From the NCBI GenBank assembly GCA_015956445.1, contig WIUZ02000001.1, positions 496,001-560,000 of the forward strand: a DNA stretch of 64,000 nucleotides, given 5' to 3'. Each line of letters begins with the position of its first letter. Position 1 is the first letter of the stretch. The position numbers and the translations under genes are program-made. This stretch comes from Thelephora terrestris. Lineage: Eukaryota; Basidiomycota; Agaricomycetes; Thelephorales; Thelephoraceae. Positions 57,201-64,000 of this stretch are shown here, piece after piece. Under the pieces are notes generated by a model. That model was not told where the DNA came from. It did no database searches and worked only from the letters and a program-made list of their open reading frames with translations.

Positions 57201-58030
57201 GGTTTCCAAAGCTGTGATTCCCAATCGGGTACTAGCTCGATCTTGTGATCCCATTTTCGGTGTGGGGGTAACTCTTGATAGGTCATTTCTTCGAATACAT
57301 CCGCGTACGCCTTGAGTGGTCCTTTTCGAATGTCTTCGATGGTAAGGACTTTCTTGTTTTTCAAGTCGTCTATAGCCCAACGCATAGCAGCGTTTTCTTT
57401 GGCATTGATAGAGTGAGCGATGCGATTGATATCGAATTGGGAGGAGTATTCCGTGATAACCGAAGCGTAGTCAAGTGCAGAGGGTAGAACGTCGGATAGA
57501 GATTGATGAGCGATGCATGAGGAGGGACATCTGGTGAACAAGACTTGTCCTGTTCGCCAATCGATTTCCGGATTGTGGGTTCGTAACCATGTCATACCGA
57601 CAATCATAGTCTTGGTGCCTATGTCGGTAACAAGGAACCATTCGGTAGAAATGTGTCCTTTGAAACTAAGGGTAAGCTTTGTCTGATGGGTAATGGTGGT
57701 GGCGTTGAACGTGTCGTCTGCATTGATGGCATAGATGGGGGTAGTGAGCTTTCGAGTGGAGAGGGCATGATCTTGAACAAATGAGCGTGAAATGTAGGTG
57801 GCGGTTGCGCCAGAATCAAGGAGGGCTTCGATGTCGTAAATTTCGTCAGATGAAACTGCGATCTGCAGTTTGATCATGGGGAATAGTCGTGAAAGTCGTG
57901 ACGATGTTCTGTTGACAACTTTTTGGTTTTCGAGAGCGGCGAGGGGATGCAAAGAGAGTGGGAAAGCAGATTCGATTCGCTGCTTAAGGGATGCTAAAAG
58001 TACATGTGATTCTGGAAAAGAGGGGAGCAT
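54212..58030 (-). CDS. pol: Chromovirus pol: protease, RT, RNase H, integrase, chromodomain
   Basis: A minus-strand open frame of 1272 codons ends just before the polypurine tract. In order: protease with D-S-G-A near 70-73; reverse transcriptase with F-I-D-D-I-G near 427 (in place of the more usual Y-L-D-D); RNase H with L-E-T-D-A-S-G-Y-A-W-G-A; integrase with H-P-G-I-K-G, C-H-V-C and the DDE core (T-T-D-L-I-T-G-L-P, T-D-R-G-P-Q and Q-S-E-R-T-N); and a C-terminal chromodomain near 1163-1220 (W-E-V-E-K-I-L-D ... L-V-K-W-L-G-W-P-D-T-E-N-S-W-E). The chromodomain places it among chromoviruses. It looks whole. Confidence 0.95.
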   Translation of the reverse strand: MLPSFPESHVLLASLKQRIESAFPLSLHPLAALENQKVVNRTSSRLSRLFPMIKLQIAVSSDEIYDIEALLDSGATATYISRSFVQDHALSTRKLTTPIYAINADDTFNATTITHQTKLTLSFKGHISTEWFLVTDIGTKTMIVGMTWLRTHNPEIDWRTGQVLFTRCPSSCIAHQSLSDVLPSALDYASVITEYSSQFDINRIAHSINAKENAAMRWAIDDLKNKKVLTIEDIRKGPLKAYADVFEEMTYQELPPHRKWDHKIELVPDWESQLWKPHTYPLSYDEQKELDIFIEENLANGRIRRSESPLASPVFFINKKDGKKRMVIDYRRLNDITKKNAYPLPRIDELIQKWKGCLYFSALDICSGYYNVRMREGDEWKTAFTTNRGLFESLVMTFGQCNAPATFQTMMDSIFIVQIRRGDTGTFIDDIGIGTSYDPRKLLSPEEFHLSVLKEIFQLCREHKLSLKPEKCVIMQKEIPYLGHYISGKGIRPDPVKLAGITDWPIPTTVSELRAYLGIMSYYRRFIPGFSIIARPLNDLLRKDAPWKWETPQQDAYQKLKDLLLHEAFLLHPDNEKQFILETDASGYAWGAVLSQQDDEGKWRPIGCLSQGFTDPETRYDTHDRELLSIIRALEAFHHFLMGTKFPITILNDHNNLQYFKTKRKLSKRQARWSQILANYYFEFRYRPGRQSSVPDHLSRRADHVPKDVPDEEQILLPPSLFKDNFEAQKINSVITETLNERNFGKEIAIAQSQDPLIQGFNTMTESQLSSEIDGLPNGWVLLGELWTYRGKIYVPSLLRSEVFQQLHALGPAAHPGIKGSLEVIQRDFYWPLMRTEIKERVQNCHVCQTQKNRNQKPHGLLKPIDVTPGFWEVVTTDLITGLPPCQGYNSVVTYTDKRGKMKHVAPTVDTLDTSGFAKLYLENVWKRHGTSKKIITDRGPQMSSRSFREICKQLGVELALSTAYHPQTDGQSERTNQEVEQALRTVISYHQDNWVDWIPVIEFALNNRYHSGLKTTPFYANYGYHPHIGSLPRVQSPIESVEDFVSHLHEVQKQTEESLTKAAEDMKKFYDRHRNKTPEFNVGDKVLLDNSDLALNRPSRKLSERYSGPFEITEKIGTHAYRLKLPLYWKNVHSVWNVSKIFPYHEDPLNPNHPRPPPDIIEGEPEWEVEKILDAKFLHGNLKYLVKWLGWPDTENSWEDEDNLENSPELIAEFYKQFPGAPRRLPDGTMSGKPVTTRKKRGRKRIGLLDHRPMTIHTDVQKWPIGSLTRD

Positions 58031-58095
58031 AGGGGTATCGTCCGCAATCTGAGAAAAATCAAGACTCGCCGGTGTTGTCTGTCCGGTTTGTCCAT

Positions 58096-59550
58096 CTAAA
58101 AAGACTCCTGGTCTTCTTGTCCCATATCTGGTCCATAATTTGAGGCTCCTGGGATCGAGCCAAACTGTTCTTCTTCCAAGTCAATAAGATTTTCTTCTTC
58201 TTCTGCTTCTTCTTCGTTGTCAAACACTCCTGCTTCTTCGAATGCTGCCAAGGGATCTTCCAATTCGTATTCATCGTTCCCTTCCTGTCCAAAACCTTGG
58301 ATGCCATAGATGTATTCTAGAGCGTGCTCTAGTTGTTGAACATGGGTAGAGTCCAACTGTCGAATGTTGGCCGTGCAATTCCTAGCGTAATGGCCAGGTT
58401 GGTTACAAGCGTAACAAATGACCTTTCGAGGAGGGGGTTTGGATCCAGAGGGCTTGGAGGGATTCGGTTTCTTCGAGGAAGATGACGGCTTGAGGTTTCC
58501 ACCAGTAGGATAAGGAGCTAGACGAGGGTGTGCGGTTCTAACAGGAGGTTTGGACTGCGGTCGACGTAGAATGACTCGGGGTTGTTGGCGCATGGCGTCG
58601 ACTTGCATAGGTCCATAACCTTTGACATTAGAAGGTTGATAGTTTTGGTGTTGGGTGTTCTTTCCAAAACTATTTCCGTATTCGTGCCTGTCATATTCCC
58701 TAGTCGAGTCTAGCTGTTCTTGCATTTGAATCAACGCGTCCCTCCACTCATCGTAAGTAGTAGGAGGTCTTTCGCGCATAAGGAGTTGCGTGCGGAAGGT
58801 TGGAAACGTGTTTTGCTTCAAATGGAAGAAGGCCTGTGGTTTGGTGATATCAACCGCTTGTCGTCTGAAGTCTTCGAACGCGTCGTAGAAGGCTCGGCAT
58901 TTTTGACCTTTGTTTTGCTTATAGGCCATCATCCTTCGATGGAAGTATTGGGGAGCGTTTTGTATTCCGTATAGCTTCAGGAATTGTGCGGTGAAAGCAT
59001 CCCAATTATCGAAGTAATGAGGTTTGACGTTTCCAGCGGTACTGGTGGCCAAAGCGTTGCGAACATTCTGTGCCCATTGCTTGGTTTTATTGCACTTGCT
59101 GAGGAGGTTAAGGGTGACAAGAATTCGATTCTTCGTGTACCTCATTGCTTTAGGCTTCGTTTTGAAGTAAGCGGCAAGTCGGTCCAAAAAGGGTTGTGCG
59201 TCCGTTTCTGCTCCAGAAAACTCTTCAGGCATGGGAAAGTCTTTAATGTCTTCAACTCCAGGTTCCAACGGAAACGACTCATAGTCGACGTTAGCAGTAG
59301 GGGTGGATAGGATAGGGTTGGTAACTGTCTGAATCCGTTGAGGAGGAGTGATAGCAGTAAGGAGGGCATTGAAGTTAGCTTGGGTAGCTAATGGTGCGGC
59401 CTGTGCAGCTGTAAGCTGTTGGTTCAACGCTTGGTTTTGTGCTTGAAGCTGGGTTTGTAAGGCTGCCGATTGTACCAAGTAGCGTTGCAGATCAGTTGCA
59501 TCTGCTACGTTATAGGTATCATTTCCCAAGGTAACGTTGTTGACTGCCAT
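58096..59550 (-). CDS. gag: Chromovirus gag with CCHC zinc knuckle
   Basis: A minus-strand open frame of 484 codons. A Gln-rich coiled N-terminus (Q-L-Q-A-Q-N-Q-A-L-N-Q-Q) is followed by a capsid-like helical region (F-L-D-R-L-A-A-Y-F-K, W-D-A-F-T-A-Q-F, Y-D-A-F-E-D-F-R-R-Q-A). A zinc knuckle C-Y-A-C-x4-H-x4-C lies near 381-394, and the C-terminus is acidic. It ends 66 bp before the first codon of the long pol frame. The arrangement is that of a separate gag followed by pol, as in many fungal Gypsy elements. It looks whole. Confidence 0.93.
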   Translation of the reverse strand: MAVNNVTLGNDTYNVADATDLQRYLVQSAALQTQLQAQNQALNQQLTAAQAAPLATQANFNALLTAITPPQRIQTVTNPILSTPTANVDYESFPLEPGVEDIKDFPMPEEFSGAETDAQPFLDRLAAYFKTKPKAMRYTKNRILVTLNLLSKCNKTKQWAQNVRNALATSTAGNVKPHYFDNWDAFTAQFLKLYGIQNAPQYFHRRMMAYKQNKGQKCRAFYDAFEDFRRQAVDITKPQAFFHLKQNTFPTFRTQLLMRERPPTTYDEWRDALIQMQEQLDSTREYDRHEYGNSFGKNTQHQNYQPSNVKGYGPMQVDAMRQQPRVILRRPQSKPPVRTAHPRLAPYPTGGNLKPSSSSKKPNPSKPSGSKPPPRKVICYACNQPGHYARNCTANIRQLDSTHVQQLEHALEYIYGIQGFGQEGNDEYELEDPLAAFEEAGVFDNEEEAEEEENLIDLEEEQFGSIPGASNYGPDMGQEDQESF

Positions 59551-60208
59551 GACTATTGGAGGTGTCTGAAGAAGTGGTACAGGTAGAGGGCTTGGCGCTG
59601 TCGGTGTAGGAGGTCGTGAAGCAATTGGAGATTCTGGAGAACGAGGAAGATTTGGAGAAGTAGAAGGAAATACCGGGGAGGAATGGTGAGACGAGCGAGG
59701 AGATTGTTGAGAGACTGGGGTGACTCTTCGAAGAGCGTCTTCGTAGACGGAGTGATCTGAAGAGGCCGGGGTAACAGGCCTAGGCTCTAGTGGTTCGTCG
59801 TCGTCAAGGAAACCTCCAGGTAGATCTGAAAGTTGTGAAGAAGAGGGGAGAAGAGCGAGTTGTCGTGGGACTGGGGTGTTAAGAGGGGACTGAGAAGTAG
59901 GAGTTGATTGAAAGGAGGGGATGCGAGGGGTGAAACGAGATAAAAGAGTTGAGCTGTTTGAAGCGAGAGTAGCACGGTACGCTCGAGCTTCAGCTGGAGA
60001 TGAGAGACGTTGTAAAGAGGGTTGAGAGGGTGAAGGCTGTGTACGACGCCTTTGAGGGGTGTCTTCTGTAGACGAATCTGATTCCTCTCCTGAGACAGGG
60101 GGCCGAAGTCTTCTTCTGTTAGACGAAATGGTTGTCCGTCTTTAAGCAACAGTGAGAGCTTCGCGATGTGGTGGGTGAACAAGGTACCGGCTGGTAGTTT
60201 TGTTACTC
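59551..60208 (-). other. Leader of the full-length chromovirus with a short pre-gag frame
   Basis: Lies between the 5' LTR and gag. The sequence just after the LTR on the minus strand is GAGTAACAAAACTACCAGCC, the primer-binding position; I cannot assign a tRNA. A 131-codon frame at 60182-59787 begins close to the LTR (M-F-T-H-H-I-A-K-L). It has no known domain and may be chance or a short pre-gag ORF. Confidence 0.5.
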
Positions 60209-63200
60209 TGTCAGGGCCACTCTACCCCAACAACTACCAGTGCACTGAGCCGACTCCGCAGAGTACTCACTAGTCCAACTAGCTTGTGAGAGAACGATCA
60301 CGTCTCTATTCTTCCGGTAGGTTGTCCGAGGTCACTACAAGTCAGGTCGAAATCCTAAAGAGAAACCCAACCTAAACCGTACTTCGTTCGGTTTAACAAG
60401 CAAGGGTTGATCCCTACAACAGGATTTGATGACTCCACCAGTTGATCGACTGGACGCTCGAGGTGTTCTAATATGAACGCTGGGGTTCTATAGTTACGAG
60501 GCGCAGTTGACGCGCAGAGCGGGAGGGAGAGCAGATGGGGGATGTCTTGGATCAAACAAGAAACTCTGACTTGTCCTTAACTGCAACTGGGCTGAGAAGG
60601 GCAGAGGATTTCCTGAGGTAACAAAACTAAGGTACTACGATACAGCCACAGTTGCTACTTATACTAAAGGAGTGGCCATGACGTCAATACCCTAATATAC
60701 CCTTATCAAGTCCAGAACAAAGGGAGATAAGGAGTGTGAGAATGCTAAGTAAGGGAAGCGAACAAAGGTGACGCGTGGGAGAATAAAGGACAAAGGGCCT
60801 TACTAGCGTGTGAAGGATTGCATAAAAGATAACGAATGTCCGCATGAAACATAGGGGTAAAGATAACACTAGTCCTAAAAGAAAAAGGGGCATGGGGTCG
60901 TGAAAGTTCGTACCTGGGGATCACACCCAAGGGTCAGGTGGCAATCTCCCTTTACATAGTTGTACCAGCGGATTCGGGAGTAGAGCCATGCAAACATCCC
61001 TTGTTGTCTGTAGGCGGTAACAGCATCACGGACTAGTGGCAACCTCAACGTACGTCCGAACATGAGGAGGTCGGGCCTAGACTCATGGGACATGAGGGAT
61101 TACAGATTCGCCGGCGTTTCACGCTAACGGCTACTCCACATTCGCTGGGCTAAACAAAAGGAGTCTAAGGCACTCCTTCCGAATAACGGCGATTCCTTCC
61201 TCCGGTTAGGAGACTGTGATGTGACTGTCCACGTGTGTGATCAGGGTCCAGGGTTGATCGTAATCGTAAAGTCATGAGGGGTCGTAAAAGGGGTTCGTGA
61301 TGTCATAAAGGGGTCATCAGGGTCTTGAGACCTATTTTTAGTGCGCGCGCGTTCTAGGCGTTCCGGAACGAAGTTCTTCCAAGGCCGTCCCGCGGGCCGA
61401 GGTGTCAGCTTGATGTAGTAAGCCAACGATGATGGTACAGGGGTGGAAGTTGATGTGACCCGGACCAATGAGGTTCGTCGAGGTAGGTCACGTGAAGGAT
61501 CACCGATCTAGGCTATAAGAAGGACGTCTTCTTGGAGCCATCCTTGATCAGCAACACCAACAACTTCCCCATCATCTTACCAAAACATGTCCTTCCCCAA
61601 CAACCATACCTACAAAGTCGCCAATGGTATCTCCACCATTTCTCGCATTGACCGTCGTGCCGCCGCTCGCAAGACCTACGCCTGTGCGGCTGGGACTCCC
61701 TATACCACGGATGACCAGGTATGGGGGAGACTTAGAGCTTCGTGTGTTCGCACTAACGCCTTCCTCTAGGTAGAGGTTACGTTCTTTTGGGCGTTGATGT
61801 CCAGCTAACGGCTTCTAGATCTTGGAGGTCGTCACGGAAGTGGACCCCGAACGTCTCAGGGAGACCATGCCTCATTTAATGGGGTTGACCTGGGACGATG
61901 AGCTCTGGGTCCGTACAATCATCGCCGAGAAGGTAGCCTTCCGGATGAGGGGTAGATTCGGGGAGCTGGAGCATTCGATCAAGAAGGAGCTCTGGTACAC
62001 CCTTCAGAGGGGGATCTACGACCAGGACCTGTTGGAGCACGGGGCAACCGTTCCTCGGGCCGTCCGCCATGCTACTGCCGCCACGTCGTTGTTGTGGTCG
62101 CTCGTTCGGGAGGGGGAGAGCAAGGTAGGTTCTCCGTTTGAATATTCGAGTATGACTCTCGACTAATCAAACTGCCTAGGTTGAACGATTGGAGCGTGAG
62201 GTGAAAGAGGCGAAGGCAGACGTCCTTCGTCTGTCAGCGGAGGGTCTTCAAATGAAGGAGACCTTGGCTGCCTTCCAGCAGGGGACGAACGAGGCGTTGG
62301 AGGCAATGGTCGCCAACCATCAAGAGTTGATCGCTGGGTTGAAGGTTCGGGACAACAACATCAAGGGGGCGTTGGCCAGGAGGGATGAAAAGGTAATGCT
62401 GCTTTCATCATTGCTTAAGATGATGAAAGCTGACATTTCCTAGACCGAAGAACTCGAGAACGTGGTGGCCGTGTTGACAGCGCAGGTCGAGTCCTTGCAG
62501 GACAAGACCTGTAACTGCAAGGAGGGTCCCAAATTGGTTGGTCAGGGGACCGCCGATGTTCCGTTCGAGTTGGAGTACGCCGACGAGGTGGTACTCCCTT
62601 CTCCTAACCCGTCGTCCTATGCGACGCCTCCGATCGAGAACTCGGTTCCCGTTCCGACACCGGCTCCGGCTTCCACCTTGGCCGCTTCTGACAAGGAGAA
62701 CTGTGGGCGCTGCGTCTTGCAGCCGATCCATCAGTTGGTGAAGATCGAGGATGAGGTCATGGAGGTTGACCGAGCCGAAGATGCTCCGAGGGTCGCCGAG
62801 GTACGTCCGGTGACTAAGGGGCAACGTTGCAAACGCTCTCGACGCCGTCCTGCTCATCGCATGGCTCCATCGGCTAATCCCTATCCTCGACCAGTTGAGT
62901 CGGATGGTGACCAGTCTGGTCGAGGTGGAGGACGAGAGTTCCGCTATCGGGTCCACCGTCCCTACCGACAGGTCGAGTCGGAGATCCAGCTTCGCCACCA
63001 GCTTCGACTCGCAAGACAGGATCCCACCCAGGGGTCCGACGAGGGAGACGGAGGGTCGCTTGCCGACTACGTCGATAGTGCTGTCGAGCAGTCACCCGGT
63101 GATGGCGATGTGGGACCAGGTGTTCCAGAGTTCGGTGACATCTGGGAGGCTGATCGGTCCGCTCGAAGGAGTCTCTTCCTATCGGCTTGAACTAGTCGTT

Positions 63201-63509
63201 CAGCTGAGTGCCGAAGATGGTGACGCCATGTTCGGGGAGGTCCTAGCGAGGAGGGGCCAGCACTACGATCTCCGGGATGGACGTTTGGTGACCTTCAGGC
63301 CTGCCGTAGATAGAGTCGACTTTTGAGGACGTAGGATAGCACTTGTATAGCTCGTTGTGGATTCGCTGGGAATAGTACGCGCGTGTGTGTGTTTCGAATG
63401 ATTGGTGTGAAGGATAAGGAGTGTGAAGCATTCAAAACATAAGAAGTGGTAAGAAGAGTTCGAAGAAAGAGCGTGTTATAAAAAGTTTAAAAATACCATG
63501 TTCCTGACA
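60209..63509 (-). repeat. 5' LTR (copy F) of the full-length chromovirus
   Basis: Co-linear with copy E at a constant offset of 9318 bp and almost identical to it. The TATA box for the genomic transcript is TATAAG on the minus strand at 60663-60658. Right target-site duplication GATTA at 63510-63514. Confidence 0.95.
61587..63326 (+). CDS. Antisense gene in the LTR U3 (5' LTR copy)
   Basis: Second, almost identical copy of the gene at 52269-54008: open segments 61587-61718, 61819-62124, 62180-62392 and from 62444, and the TATAAG box at 61514-61519. One amino acid difference was noticed in an overlapping frame and none in the main frame. Because it lies in the 5' LTR it points away from the element's body, into flanking DNA, whereas the 3' LTR copy points into the element. 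Confidence 0.6.
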
Positions 63510-63514
63510 GATTA

Positions 63515-64000
63515 GCGGAAGGACGAGGGGTGTCGGGTCTGACTTTGAAGGGGGTTCCGGGTGTGGAGACGAGGAGAGGAGGAATGTCAAGAGAGAGGGG
63601 TGATTCTGTCTGATAAGGGTGAACGGGTGAGTGGTAGTCTTGGCAGAACTGGCTGAGTTGCTGCACGAAGGGTTCGAAGTCTTGGTCGCTAAGGTGTTCG
63701 AAGTTGACGAGATATTCTATAACCGAATAAGGTAATTCAGTTGGAATTTCCCACCAAAGAACAATGATAGCAGGGGAATGGGTGTGGATGTTAGTAGTGA
63801 GATGAACGCGTGGGGAGGGGAAGTAAAAGGCTGGGCTGATACTGAAGTAGACAGTCGCGAGGACGCTCTCAGTAAGATCTGAATTCCAAAGGAATTGATG
63901 ATCTGCTCCTAGAAGAAAAGGGGGAGTGGTGACTCCGGCGTCGAGAGCTGCAAAGGGTCGATAATAAGGGAAATGAGTGAGTAATCCGACAGTTCGGTTT
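63515..64000 (-). CDS. Open frame of unknown identity at the window edge, cut by the chromovirus
   Basis: On the minus strand one frame without stop runs from the right edge to the insertion point, about 160 codons. It is protein-like: T-V-G-L-L-T-H-F-P-Y-Y-R-P-F near the edge, then I-V-L-W-W-E-I-P-T-E-L-P-Y and F-V-Q-Q-L-S-Q-F-C-Q-D-Y. It has no ATG inside the window and no domain I can name. Either a host gene exon or part of another mobile element. The chromovirus inserted at its 3' side. Confidence 0.4.

Larger units (their letters stand above)
50891..63509 (-). mobile_element. Full-length chromovirus (Ty3/Gypsy) with 3.3-kb LTRs
   Basis: A 12.6-kb element with LTRs at 50891-54191 and 60209-63509, each 3301 bp and co-linear without indels. 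I noticed two substitutions between them by eye, so insertion is recent. The 5-bp duplication GATTA flanks it on both sides. Sense is on the minus strand: 5' LTR at high coordinates, leader, gag, pol, then 3' LTR. It looks whole; I see no clear break in gag or pol. It inserted into an open frame of unknown identity at the right edge of the window. A, B, C and D are relatives of its LTR. Confidence 0.95.

Overview
The window reads as a repeat-rich chromosome region of a basidiomycete fungus, most likely an Agaricomycete. The evidence is short GT..AG introns of about 46-60 bp throughout, F-box, RING and STAND-type host genes, a KDZ (Kyakuja-Dileera-Zisupton) transposase with its CxC2-type cysteine cluster, and Ty3/Gypsy elements with chromodomains. 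No tRNA, rRNA or CRISPR array was seen.

Left part (1-8.4 kb): host genes. These are the 3' end of a RING-type protein, an F-box protein, a multi-exon zinc-finger protein and an RGG-rich protein. A 147-bp-period, hairpin-forming minisatellite lies between the F-box and zinc-finger genes.

8.4-29 kb: a nested mobile region. An old Gypsy element on the minus strand (gag at 26.4-28.6 kb, pol at 8.4-13.2 kb) is split between gag and pol by a 13.2-kb DNA transposon with inverted repeats of about 1.1 kb. The transposon carries a 10-exon KDZ transposase that is open throughout (1122 codons), a 752-codon gene of unknown function, a small minus-strand gene, and two decayed urease gene fragments in opposite orientation on either side of the transposase.

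29-36.5 kb: a 958-bp foldback element with 268-bp arms, a STAND (NB-ARC-like) P-loop NTPase gene, and a decayed protein-kinase fragment.

32.3-63.5 kb: dominated by one LTR retrotransposon family with very long LTRs (about 3.3 kb). One full-length copy (50891-63509) has 5-bp target-site duplications and LTRs of identical length that look almost identical, so it is young. Two further copies are solo LTRs with perfect duplications, one is truncated next to a 35-bp palindromic satellite, and one is interrupted by a CACTA-like element. The U3 part of each LTR carries an antisense, apparently spliced gene with its own TATA box. Between copies its coding segments are conserved, with mainly silent changes in the best-compared exon, while an intron has diverged strongly. 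This antisense LTR gene is the best candidate here for an undescribed system. One solo LTR sits 78 bp upstream of the STAND gene in an orientation that could make it the promoter. Two LTR copies form a large inverted repeat around a 584-bp palindromic spacer.

All exon structures were inferred by eye from splice motifs and reading frame.
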